Position numbers and translations under genes: made by a program. A stretch of DNA of 64,000 nt from Diphasiastrum complanatum (Eukaryota; Streptophyta; Lycopodiopsida; Lycopodiales; Lycopodiaceae). Positions 37,750 to 48,590 of the stretch are shown here, piece after piece (position 1 is the first letter of the stretch; every line of letters starts with the position of its first letter). The stretch is taken from assembly GCA_029204225.1 (NCBI GenBank), contig CM055095.1, positions 72,337,490 through 72,401,489 on the forward strand, in the 5' to 3' direction. The notes below the pieces were generated by a model. That model had not been told where the DNA came from, did not search any database, and worked only from the letters and a program-made list of their open reading frames with translations.

Positions 37750-38110
37750 ATTTCATGCACATATGTAAATCTTGTCGTAAAACCGTGGGGGCGTGAGCGG
37801 TAGCGGAAGCTCGAGGATTGAGCGCGGCGTGTAGGAATGGAAACACAACAGTTAGCAGCAGAAATATTCAGGTAGAAGAATTCATACAGATTGTGCAAAT
37901 GAACGACGCAGTAGTGAGACAAAAATTGCACTCTGATTAATATCAATAGTGAGTACAATAGCTTGAAGTAATAACTTCAGCTTGCTGACCGTGATAACAT
38001 TGGGTACAGAAAACTCTGATTGAAAGAGAAATTCAATTAACTCAATTAACTCTTACAGAGCTTGATTCAACTAGTATATATATATATACAAGTGTCGAGA
38101 GAAAAATATC
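37750..38110 (-). repeat. Likely R/U5 region of a copia LTR with TATA box
   Basis: In minus orientation a TATATATATATA box (about 38079-38090) is followed by GTTGAATCAAGCTCTGTAAG and several hundred bases of typical LTR leader composition, downstream of a repeat-rich zone that would be U3. Position and orientation fit the 3' LTR of the minus-strand copia remnant at 38.6-39.8 kb. The ends are not defined. Confidence 0.45.
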
Positions 38111-38219
38111 TTATGCCTTAACTGCCATTTACTCCAATTTTGCATCTATACAAAAGTTGGTAACCGCCCTTAGGATATTTGTTTCTCCACCTGTTTTAGG
38201 ATTGATGATAAGTTGGCGA

Positions 38220-38520
38220 CGTTGGTCTGCTAATGTAGCAAAAATGCGAAAAACCCGAAGGTGCCCTTTAGACTGAAGGCATGCGAATCTTGAAGGTGCC
38301 CTTAGACTTAAGGTGTGTAAATCCCTAAGGCGCTTGTAGACTGAAGGCATCGAAGAAGCCGAAAAAAGGCGAAGGTGCCTTAAGAATGGTTTCTAAGGCA
38401 TTCTAGCCAGCCTTATACTAAAGGCAGCGAAGAAGCCGAAAAAGACGAAAAAAGCCGAAGGCGCCTTACACAGGAGGCAGCGAAGAAGGCGAATGTGCCT
38501 TAGACTAAAGGGGGCAGACT
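38220..38520. repeat. AAGGYGCCTT minisatellite, left block
   Basis: Irregular tandem repeats built from GAAGGTGCCTTAGACT, GAAGGCAGCGAAGAAG and CCGAAAAAGGCGAA. Many units carry the palindrome AAGGCGCCTT or its near-match. About 250 bp (38270-38520) matches 39815-40065 in direct orientation at high identity by eye, including GGTTTCTAAGGCATTCT-GCCA. Confidence 0.8.
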
Positions 38521-38636
38521 AAAAATAAAAAATTCGAGCCTGTGAAGTTTAGAATAAAACTATTCTCGTTAAAAGATGCATTGGTCTTCTTTTGATCAAC
38601 GTCAGGTGTTGACATTGCCTCTGAAACAACATTTGA

Positions 38637-39813
38637 TTTCTACACAAAGTAGCAAGCCAGATTATTTGTAACTTGGGATGGAGGATGTCTTGATCGGTTC
38701 GATCTTTTGGTTTGAACTACGATCCTCTGATGTGATTCGTTTTGCTGAGGGACTGCGTCGTTGTCGGAGTCAGTGTTCGTGTCAGTGTCAATCTTTTGAT
38801 CAGTCCTGAGTCGTTCGTAGCCGTTGGTGTCGATTCTAGGATCTGAATTCGAAGTAGCTTTCCCCTTGTGGTCGATAAATTGATCTTCCGCAAAAATGAC
38901 ATTTCTACTCATGAAGGTCTTCTGAGAGTCCAGATTGAAGAGCTTGTATGTCTGATGGTCCGAGGGATAGCTGATGAAGATTGACCTTCTGTTGGAGTTG
39001 TCCAGCTTCCTACTTAGATCAGCAGGGGTCTGTGAGTAGGCTTTGCATCCAAACACTCGAATATTTGTGAGTGATGGCTTCGATCTTGTCCACACCTCAT
39101 AAGATGTATTGTCATTTAGGGCCTCTGAGATGGATCGATTTTGAAGGTAGGTTGTTGTAGTAACAGCTTCTGTCCAGAATTTCTTTGGAAGAGAGGCATG
39201 GGCTAGCATGCTCTTTGCACTTGCGATGAGTGTCTGATTCTTCCTTTGAGCTACACCATTGGACTCCCCCTGCATCAGAGCGTAGAGCTTTGATTATGAT
39301 GATGCCTTGAACTGCATAAAGGACTTGAGAATCTCGGATCTGTTCTTCAAGAAATATGTTGCAGTTTTTCGAGAGAAGTCATCAATGATAGTCAGCAAAT
39401 AGATAGCTCCCTCTGTGGAAATGGTCTGCATAGGACCACAAATGTCCATGTGTACAAGATCTAACGAACCTTTAGAAGAACGAACTAAATCGGAAGCGGC
39501 TGGAGTTCTAGCATGCTTGCTGGAATTACAGCTTTCACATGAAAAATTTGATTTGTTATAAAGGGTAGATCTCGTACTAAATTCTGTTTTGACATTTGTT
39601 GAATACAACTGGAATTTAAATGGCCTAATCTGAAATGCCAAAGCATCTTAGTTGATTCAGAAGTTGAAGTGAAAAGAGCTTGACTACTTGTAGAATATAA
39701 GTGATTGATTTTGTACAAATTTTCACACCTTCTACTGAAAGCCATAACTTTTCTAGATTCGTCAAAAATAGTGCAGTCTTGTCTATCAAATTCGATCCTC
39801 TGACCATTAAAGG
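38637..39813 (-). mobile_element. Ty1/copia remnant with internal deletion
   Basis: Minus strand: RIEFDRQDCTIFDESRKVMA, WHFRLGHLNSSCIQQMSKQN, SSKHARTPAASDLV, LDLVHMDICGPM, TIIDDFSRKTATYFLKNRSE (39820 to about 39320). The frame then jumps directly to SNGVAQRKNQTLI at about 39270. The middle of the integrase with its second catalytic Asp is therefore deleted, and the catalytic Glu is Gln. The remainder reads FGCKAYSQTPADLSRKLDNS and SRNVIFAEDQFIDHKGK to a stop at 38640. It is the same family as the plus-strand element at 8.8-11.9 kb and preserves the normal order of the segment inverted there. Gag, RT and RNase H are absent. Confidence 0.82.
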
Positions 39814-39814
39814 T

Positions 39815-40380
39815 ATGCAAATTCTGAAGGTGCCCTTAGACTTAAGGTGTGTAAATCCCTAAGGTGTCTATAGACTGAAGGCAACGAAGAAGGCGAAAAA
39901 GGCGAAAAAGACGAAAAAGATGAAGGTGCCTTAAGAATGGTTTCTAAGGCATTCTGGCCAACCTTATACTGAAGGCAGTGAAGAAGCCGAAACAAGCAAA
40001 AAAAGTCGAAGGCGCCTTACATTGAAGGCAACGAAGAAGGCGAAAGTGCCTTAGACTAAAGGCAACAAAAAAGACGATGGTGCCTTAGACTAATGGCAGC
40101 GAAAAAGCCGAAAAAGGCGAAAGTGCTTTTAAAATGGTTTCTAGGGCATTATGGCCATTTTGTTCAAAAATGGTTTCTAAGTCATTCTGGCCAGTGTGTC
40201 GCATTTTTCGCAAAGGCACGAAAAAGGTGAAGAAGGCGAAAAAAGCAAAGGTGCCTTTAACATGGTTTCTAAGACATTCTGGCCACTTGGCCATTGTGTC
40301 GCATTTTTCGCGAAGGTGCAAAAAAGGCGAAAGAAGCTGAAAAAGCGAAGGTGCCTTAAATCATTTAAGGCATAAAGAAA
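39815..40380. repeat. AAGGYGCCTT minisatellite, right block
   Basis: The first 250 bp repeats the left block directly. The array then continues with longer units containing TGGTTTCTAAGnCATTCTGGCCA (about 40130, 40172, 40262) and GTGTCGCATTTTTCGC (40195, 40297). The join to copia coding sequence at 39813 is abrupt. The two blocks could be the U3 parts of this element's LTRs, or a local minisatellite that the element entered. Confidence 0.75.
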
Positions 40381-41221
40381 AACTTAAAGAAGAAAAATGT
40401 GAAGGTCCGAAATCATGTTTTCGGCCTTCCATTTGCAAGATGCTCATTAGTTGATGATTTTCTTTAAGGCTGAGCATAAGAAATCTAACAAATCTCACAT
40501 GTGTGGAGCATGTTCCCACGTGTGGAGAGTAGGAATAATCACTTTAGATCATTTACGATGAGTTTGACTAGTCAATAGGCCTTAAACTTGAGTTTTAGGG
40601 ACAAGGTAGTATGACATTTGGCATGATGATAGAGGGCTAGTGACTTATATTTTGATGTTATAATGTTGTCATGTGACCAATCACAAGAGAGAGATGCATA
40701 AAAAATGGTCCAATCAATGTAGGAAATGACAACTCAATGGACCAATCAAATTTAGAGGTGTTACGTAAGAAATCCAATGCTTACTACTCTTGGACCTCGA
40801 ACTACTATTAGAGTGAGAGAGAGCTCATTTGTACTTAGTTTTTTTGAAGAGATTTAAGAGCATCTACACTTGGTTTTTTCTCCATATTCTCTCTCTACTC
40901 TCACGTACATTCTCAAGCTAATTTCATACTTAGTTTTATCTTCAAAAGTGGTCTCTCATAGCTTTGTTCATGTTTTATTATGTTGCCAATCTAATAAAAT
41001 TCGCAATTAAACATTGACAAACATATCCACCATACGAGCAATGATGGCTTTGGATTTGATACAATAATATCACCCTCCCAAGGTATTGTTCATGGAATGA
41101 CAAACCACGGATGTAGGATGTCACAAAGATTCATAACAGTGAATGGTGCACTTAGAATAGACGAAAGCATCACTTCATGCTATATTTAAAATGACAACTA
41201 CCATAAACAAAGTTGTAGCCC

Positions 41222-41300
<79 letters not shown>
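41222..41300. repeat. (TG)n(AG)n compound microsatellite
   Basis: A run of about 10 TG units passing directly into about 30 AG units with one interruption. Confidence 0.95.
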
Positions 41301-42714
41301 TCCTAGGTTTTGAGAGGAAAATGTCATATGCTTCAAAGGGGCTATCTTAAGTAAACTCCAAATTGAAACGCATAGATGCCACATGGATCAGAAACTTCTG
41401 TGTACTCTTAGGACAATGCCCCAACCATGTTACAATAATAATATACTTGAAGAAAACCATGTAACTTATGAATACTAAAGGATCTTATTAATATCCAAAA
41501 ATGTATTTGCTATAAGGCACCGAAGGTAGGGTAATTGCAACTATTGTGGGAATGATACATCATGAAAAATTGGTCTAATGAATTCTCGCCTCCCATCTCT
41601 TTGAGGGATGTAGTAGGAAGCAACATTTTTTTGTAGTCACACAATGGACAATCGAAATAATTTTAGAAACCAAACTTCATTATGCTAAGTGAATTATCTA
41701 GAAATAGAACATGTAGAGACTAATTAAAAAGCTCACTTGGGGTCTACTTGTGTGTTTCAAGCCACTTACTGTAAAACTGGGAAAGATAGAAGATTGTCAT
41801 GGCTAGCTACTTCTATTACATTACAAAATTGTAGCAAGTAAAGATCTTTGAAAGACTATGTCTGGATAATATTGAAAGGATACCGTACTTTCATATGTGT
41901 TGGATGACAAGTTGCAAGAGAAAAACTATACTGATATTGTTTGGTACATATGGTACAAATGATTATCATGATACATTTGTCCATGTCAAGCACATTTGCA
42001 TGCCATGTTTCGCAAGGAATATAAAGTAGGATCAGTATTTGAAGATGTCAATGGTTTGACAAAAAATGCGAAGTCATAGAAGTAACTAAGCATCAAAACA
42101 TCACAATTGCATCGTTCATCAATATCTTTCAACAGATCAACTGACACTTGGCTATGGCTTTCAAATTCAGCACTATTATAGTTTTTCACGAGGGTGCATT
42201 TCAATTGTGCAATATAACGTCTAATCTTTCTTCCAATAACAAAGAACCTCTCATGCCACATCAACCTCTCTTTAGGATGTAAATGGCAAAAAAGTCAAGT
42301 ACTTTTATGACTTGAATCTGATACTCCTAAATAATTTCCTTGAGATTTACTACGCCCAAAGCATTACATTCTAATTTTGCAATCAACGGTGAATGGATGG
42401 TTTCAATGATCCATAGGTTCGAAATGAAAAGCCTAACTATTGAATCCATAAAACTTTTGTGGTATGCCATTGATGATATTTGTAAGTCCTCTTAAATTTT
42501 CTGAAAAAGAATAGACATGATACTAGTTTGACAATGGTTTAGATTTACTTCTTCATATGAGCATATAACCTCAAAGAGCTTAATGATGACATCCTGATTG
42601 CAATTTGACAGGTTCTAGTTTCATGGAACTTCTCCTAACTTTATATATTTTATATGCTTTTTTAAGAAAGTAATATAATATCCCTTTGGCTCGTACATAA
42701 TTTTAGCTTACATT

Positions 42715-42840
42715 AGCCTGCTGGTGTTCTTGATTTTATAGTGCACTCATTAGCACAAAAGTATAGCCTGCTGGTGTTCTTGATTTATATTGCACTCGCT
42801 GGTGTTCTTGATTTTTATTGCACTCATTAGGACAAAAGGA
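42715..42840. repeat. Small tandem repeat CTGGTGTTCTTGATTT
   Basis: Three units with GCTGGTGTTCTTGATTTnTA and TTGCACTC, two of them followed by ATTAGnACAAAAG. Imperfect units of about 30-55 bp. Confidence 0.7.
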
Positions 42841-43223
42841 GGAGAGAAAGCTTTAAGATCTTCAAAAAATGCTTGCTAGTCTCCTATGTTGTCTAGCCAA
42901 AACATTGAATTTCCTGACTACTGTTACTAGCAACTGCTGTATGTTTCTTCTATACTACTGCCCATACCCAAAAAAAAGGTAGCTAATACTTGTATAGCTA
43001 CTACTATTGATATAGAGAAAGTGAACTGCCATATATTCACTGAAGTGTTTTCACGATGGCATGCTCAAACACTGGAGCACTAATCACCAAAATGATTCTG
43101 AGCTTATTATTGGCTTGTGAAACTCCACAAAAAAGTATTTCAATTGTGACACAAATATATATTTACTTATTAATATATGCTCATAATTTGTGTCAAAACT
43201 GATAGATGCATATTTTAGCTCCC

Positions 43224-44822
43224 TCACTTGCCAATATGAATAGAATGTAGATTGTTCCCAAATGCATCATAAAAGTCAAAATTCAAACTCCTTTCATTCA
43301 GAGACATTGCCAAAAATCCTTGTCCATCGTAGGCAAAATGTAGCTCACTTTTCTTGGCTTTTTGAATTCCTTGCCAAGCTTTTGATCCACCTCCACTTGT
43401 AAGAAAGTGTACTTTGCTGGAAATGGTAAATCCTTGGTTATTGACTTGTTTAACATAGCAAAAACAATGTCATAAAAATAAACAGCTAAATAAATGAAAT
43501 TGAAAAGATAAATTGAGATGGAACTTGAACCTGTCATTGCTTTTGATGTGTTGCAAGCAATGGTCGTGGCCATTTATATAAGCATTTACACCATGGGCCT
43601 TCATGAAAATTGAAGAGTTCGTCAGTAAAAAAACTCAAGGGCTTTAAATACACTATCTACAAAGTACAAACCCAAAAAATACATGGACTTAATTTTTTAG
43701 AACAGTGTAACAAAATGGAAAGGTCGAAAGTTGTCATAATTCCAAAGCTTTTTCTCTTGTATGTCCTCATTTGTGCAGTAGACTAGAGTCAAGGTCCCGA
43801 TTTCAAGGAGAGGAGAGCAACACCAACGCACCACTTATTGAAGGACAAGATCCAGAATTGATTTTTTTTAAACAAACAATCTACAAAAACTTGACAAGAA
43901 AGACTGGAGGCGACAAATGAGAGGTTCTTGTTTAATGTTTACTTGCAAAATATGCAAAATAGGGAACACATTAGCATATACTACACCAACATGTTCCTCT
44001 GGAAAAAAAAACTTACATAACCTATAAATTAATATCAAATAAAATGAGTAGCATGCTTCAGCACATCAAGGATCACAAAACAGTATCACACTGAATGCTT
44101 GAGACATAAGCTGGTGTAAAGCCTTCATGCTCCTACAAAGATGTAAGCTAACAGGGCTTTACAGTGGGAAATAGTAATGTTGTACTTAGAAAGGCTGTCA
44201 CTACATGTTGATCATTGTCTCATACAATATAACACGAGGCATTTTACATTCCGTTACATTCCCTGATCTAAACGATGGTTTCCAACCGGAACATGAAAGT
44301 TTTCTTGGTTTTTCTTCCTAATGAAAGAAGTCACTTCTGCATATCAAACTTCAGCTGCAACAGTGGAAAAGCAACAAATTCATCATAACTCACCTCTAAA
44401 ATGGGAAGCACTTTACTGATCAAGTCCTTTGAATCACCATGATGACCGAAGCTTCTAATGGTGTGATGTCCCACAACAATTTTCCATGTTGCTGTTGACT
44501 GCTCAAGGGCTTGATCCAAAGCCTGTCCATAAAACATTTGATTTGGGTGATTCCATCAGCTTGTACTGAATATATTATTTACTGCTTCAGCATGTGTTTA
44601 TCCTGTTTTAAATGAAACCCATTAAAATATCAATTAATGCCACTGATACTATTCAAAAGATATAAAGGAACTAGTTCACAACCTTCATTTGGTGCTGAAG
44701 TTGTATATCACGAGGTGCTAAGCCTCTCCAATCAAACATCTCATGAATCCCCGGCAATGAGTACTCGTTGATAAATGGGGTTGTGTCAATAAAAAAGAAG
44801 TCCACTGCATAATTGCATAAGC
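43224..44822 (-). pseudogene. Purple acid phosphatase, 3' four exons (5' part missing)
   Basis: Minus-strand exons 44683-44822, 44394-44522, 43531-43598 and 43224-43416 join in phase with GT-AG junctions to the C-terminal half of a small plant purple acid phosphatase: FFFIDTTPFINEYS, FDWRGLAPRD, TWKIVVGHHTIRSFGHHGDS, NAYINGHDHCLQHI, LTSGGGSKAWQG and ELHFAYDGQGF, ending IHIGK-stop. These enzymes hydrolyse phosphate esters at a dinuclear Fe(III)-metal centre and are usually secreted. The VVGHH and NGHDH blocks here are metal-binding motifs IV and V. Motifs I-III (GDxG, GDxxY, GNHD) would lie in upstream exons, which I do not find between 44823 and 48600. LTR sequence starts at 45001. No internal stop or frameshift is present, so decay is recent, or the upstream exons sit beyond the transposons. 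Confidence 0.85.
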
Positions 44823-45000
44823 CTGCAGATACATTTTCCATAGTCCTTAGAACTACATGTTTGCATCCTACTAAGAAAAAAAATTCTCTTCCTCATAAAT
44901 TTCATATGCCTTCAGTCAATTTGGTTGATATTCAGGCTACAGATTTGAGTCTCTGGCATCTGAAACATTTTCTCGCCCTTCTTTAGGAGGTAGGGATACA

Positions 45001-45423
45001 TGTTAGAATTAATGTTTATTTGTTACCCCTAATGTTATTATCTAGGTTAAAATAGGGTCATTTAAGGTCATGCCTGCAAGCTGTTACTAGGGGCCTATAT
45101 TTAGGTTGACTGAAGTTAGATGTTCGTGTGCTTAATTTAGAACACAAGTTTTGCTATAGATAGGTATTAAGTACTTTTACCATATTTAGAGACATCATTT
45201 AGGTAAAATTGCTTTAGAGCTGCTTTATCATTATTAGACTACATACATGATGGCTAAAATCTATATAATGTAGTGCACCCTACCAGATACATAACGGGAT
45301 TTAGTTGGAGTTGGAGTTTTATCTCATCACTTGTGTTCTCTCCCATGTGTTCAAGATTCGAGAGAACAAGGAGATACTCAACGAACAAGATCAATCACCA
45401 TATTCAGATTGATTTGACCATCA
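45001..45423 (+). repeat. Solo copia-type LTR
   Basis: Begins TGTTAGAATTAATG and may end ...GACCATCA at 45423. Much of it (for example TTTGCTATAGATAGGT and CCATATTTAGAGACATCA) matches, in inverted orientation, sequence at about 46720-46910. Two related LTRs therefore face each other. Confidence 0.55.
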
Positions 45424-46912
45424 GTTAGAAAACCAAGTTGCTCATACAAGTGACCAAACAAAGACAAGATTCCTATTGTGATGAAACAATAGCCAAACGA
45501 ATGAGAGAGAACACAAGTGATGAGAAACTTCAACTATGTCCCATTGCAAATGAGCTAGGGCACAATACATACTCAAGGTTTTAAACCTCAGTGATCTGAT
45601 ACTACAAGACATAGCAACTGCTTCCCAACAATTTGCACATGTACACGCTTCCTTGCATGTGTACCAATTACTTCCAACAATGATTGGCAATTTGCAGCAA
45701 TCTACCAATAGTGTTCTGATCGGTAGAAACCTGTCTCCAACAATAAATTGATCTGTAACATTCGATAGCACTCCAACATTAGCAATTCCTGGCCAGTGTT
45801 CCTTGGTTCTTCACGATCTGTAGAAAACTCCAATGCTTTCACTTGTAGATCTGAAGCTAATCTTTTCCTTGGCCTCCAGCGATCAAATATGTCCTCTTGC
45901 CAGCAACGATCTGATCCCAGTCAATTTCAAGAAGCGACCAAGTCTCCAGCAGCCAGCGATCTAATCTATCTCACTGATCCAATGAACTAACAACAACAAG
46001 CAGTGAACAGGTAATCAGGTCTGATCTTGCTCAGCAGGTCCAGCAACGATCAAATACTGTAGGCAGCAATGTGGCAGTAGGCAGCCAACAATCTAATATG
46101 TAGCAACTTCCAACTCAGTACACAGACTCAGATAGCCAGCAATCAAGTTCAGCCGGCGATCTGATTCCAGCAGCTCAGCAATCAGATTTCCAGCAGCGAT
46201 TAGGTCTCAGATCAGAAAACAACCTTGCAAGCAGTAGCAAGCAAGCGATCAGCCTATAAATCTTCTTCCACATTATACTCATAAGAATGTTGTCTCCACG
46301 CTTTGCTGTCCTACAACAACCTAAAATCTGAGGCAAATTTTATAATCTCCTCTTGCAGCACAGCCCTTCTCCTTGTAGCACTCGATCTTCTCACAAAGCT
46401 TCCACCATTGTAGATGAAGATCAAACTTGAGTAGTTAGGGACACCACCTCCACACCTTGAAGATGGTCGAATCAACCTGCATATGATGATTGACTCCGTT
46501 CGTTGTACCTCATTGTTCTCTTAAATCTTGAACCATGCTCTGATGCCATGTTAGAAAACAAAGTTGCTCATACAAGTAACTCTCAAGACAAGATTCCTAT
46601 TGTGATCAAACAAGAGCCAAACACATGAGAACACAAGTGATGAGAAACTTCAACTATGTCCCATTGCAAATGAGCTAAGGCACACTACATACTTATCGAC
46701 TTTGGTATATGCCAAAAGCAAAAGCAAAAGCAAAAGAAATTGCCTAATTAATGTCTCTATATATGGTAGAAGCACCAACACCTATCTATAGCAAAGACTT
46801 GTGCTCCAAATCAAGCACTAGAATCTCGAACTTGAGTCTAACTAAATTCTAAGGCCCCCAGAATTACCATGCAGGCATGGCCCAATAATCCTAATTAACC
46901 CTAGATGATAAC
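45424..46912 (-). mobile_element. Short non-coding copia-type element between LTR pieces
   Basis: A 145-bp direct repeat (45424-45573 and 46551-46690, sharing GTTGCTCATACAAGT and GATGAGAAACTTCAACTATG) gives the 3' ends of two minus-strand LTRs. Next to the right-hand one, reading leftward, is TGGCATCAGAGC, an initiator-Met-tRNA-type primer site. The 1-kb interior has no coding potential and consists of degenerate CAGCnACGATCnGAT-like units. This looks like a TRIM-type non-autonomous element with a truncated 3' LTR. The 5' LTR is cut at 46912 where another LTR begins. Confidence 0.6.
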
Positions 46913-47397
46913 TGTTACGGCCATATTCAGCTAAGGACATGAAATAGTCCTAATATGGTATACCGGCCCTCCAGTGTTCGGGATTATTGGTCACGCAGCA
47001 CGCCTAGAATTAATTCCATGTCGAGGCCTGTTGGTGACTAATGACCTTGAGAGGACCCAGACACTCTAATTGAGACATTTGGAGTAGTTCATGTACATGT
47101 GACGGTTATAGGCAGGAGGAATGCATGAAGAGCTGTGACCTATTAATAGTTGACATGCATGGGGATTGCATGGGATCATGCACAGGATCCTACTCTTTAT
47201 ATATTGAGGTAGAGATTATCTCGTCGACAACTTGGTTTAGGTTACCAGTTGAGCTCTTCTCCTCTTGCTATCACATGGCATGGCTTGGGGGCTAGATCCA
47301 AGAGGGATCTAGGTTTGGTTAGGTGGTTTTGCTCCATAGTCTCTCTTGTTGTGTTTTCCTATCCTCATCTTAGGGGTTTTCCCTAGTGGTCTTTACA
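46913..47397 (+). repeat. Copia-type 5' LTR
   Basis: Starts TGTTACGGCC and ends CTTTACA (485 bp). It has a TATATATTGAGG box near 47198 and is followed two bases later by a primer-binding site. The rest of the element is absent apart from its leader. Confidence 0.7.
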
Positions 47398-47398
47398 T

Positions 47399-47411
47399 TG
47401 GTATCAGAACC
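47399..47411 (+). promoter_or_regulatory. Primer-binding site of the LTR element
   Basis: TGGTATCAGAACC, complementary in type to the 3' end of plant initiator Met tRNA, sits immediately after the LTR. Confidence 0.7.
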
Positions 47412-47420
47412 GCTAAATCC

Positions 47421-48043
47421 GTTAGGTCCGTATCAGGTTCACGAACCTGTGGACTGTATTCTTGGACCATTTTGGTCAATTCCAAATGTTTTCAGGTCCC
47501 GACCGACGAAGTGTCCCTGAAGCCCTATTTAGCGTCGTGGGCTGACCGTCGGTCCGTTCCTCGTCCTGTCTGTTCCTACAGGTTCCTATCGAGGTTCTCC
47601 ACTGGCCAAAACAGACGGCACTTGAAACAGATCCCATTTGGAGAAACTGGGCCGTCGGAGGGAAAGCTGCAAAACTAGTCCATTTCACGTGACCTAATTG
47701 CGTTTCTCTCCCATCAAAGGGCAATTCTGACCAAACGATACCCAAATCGAACAAGGCTGGATCTGTTAGGTCCGTATCGAGTTCACAAACTTGTGGACTG
47801 CATTCTTGGACCATTCTGGTCAATTCCAAATGTTTTTAGGTCTCGACCGACGAAGTGTCCCCGAAGCCCTATTTAGAGTAGGACCTTCGTGGGGTGTCGG
47901 TCCGTTCATCATCCTGTCTATTCCCTCTCGAGGTTGTCCACTGAGGGCCGAAACAGACGGCACTTGAAACGGATCCTGTTCAGAGAAACCAGGCCGTCGG
48001 ACGGAAAGCTGCAAAACTAGTCCATTTTGCATGACCTAATTGT
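47421..48043 (+). repeat. Leader duplication, period 344 bp
   Basis: GTTAGGTCCGTATC at 47421 and 47765 begins two copies of about 280 bp (both containing TTCTTGGACCATT, GACCGACGAAGTGTCCC, GCAAAACTAGTCCATTT) separated by about 60 bp. Several substitutions separate the copies. Because the leader is otherwise non-coding, open frames here are accidental. Confidence 0.8.
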
Positions 48044-48590
48044 TCTTGTGTTCTACTCTTGTTGTCTTTTTGTGTGTTGCATGCTTGCTTTTCCTCATGT
48101 GATGTGAGTTCTCCTTTTTCTTCTTTACCTTGTCAGTAGTAGTGTTGAGTTATTGTTGTTGTTATCGTTATGGCTGTGGATAGGCAAGAAAGCTTTTAAT
48201 TCAGTGGCTGTAGTGAACCGTGCCACAATGCAACTACAGTAGAGATTATGTTAGGGTTTAGGGTTGATGCGAATCTGAGATAGGCAATCTATGGATATTT
48301 AGGGTAGGCAGTGAAGTGGATCAGTGTTATGCATGCATGCCCGTTCGAGATTTCAAACCTGAAAGAAAAATCTTTTATGCCTTTAGCAATCAGCAATGTC
48401 ACATGCAAAGATTTCCTATGATTGCAAACTAAATTTGACACAAAGCAAGATGTTCAATGGTTAGACATCAAGCAGATGATATGAGAGACAAGTAGATGTG
48501 CTAGCAGATAATATGAGAGACAAGTAGATATTGTTCATGCATCAATACAATAAGGGAATGCGTGATACATATCTCTCTTTTTCTCTCTCT
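48044..48590. other. No recognised feature
   Basis: Flank between the LTR leader and the end of the hAT transposase gene. ATATGAGAGACAAGTAGAT is repeated near 48479 and 48511. No coding sequence is seen. The hAT terminal repeat should lie in or beyond this stretch but was not found. Confidence 0.35.

Larger units (their letters stand above)
40381..43223. other. Intergenic, no recognised gene
   Basis: AT-rich, and the 3' flank of the phosphatase fragment at its right end. The minus-strand frame at 41986-42264 (92 codons) is of unknown identity. Contains the two simple repeats listed separately. Confidence 0.4.

Noticed and set aside
38220-40380. CRISPR-like array
   Set aside because: Units vary in length and sequence, spacers are not unique, and the context is a eukaryotic retrotransposon; it is a minisatellite.
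47346-47829. Overlapping ORFs of about 110 codons on both strands
   Set aside because: They fall in an LTR-element leader and copy the 344-bp period duplication; no coding signature.
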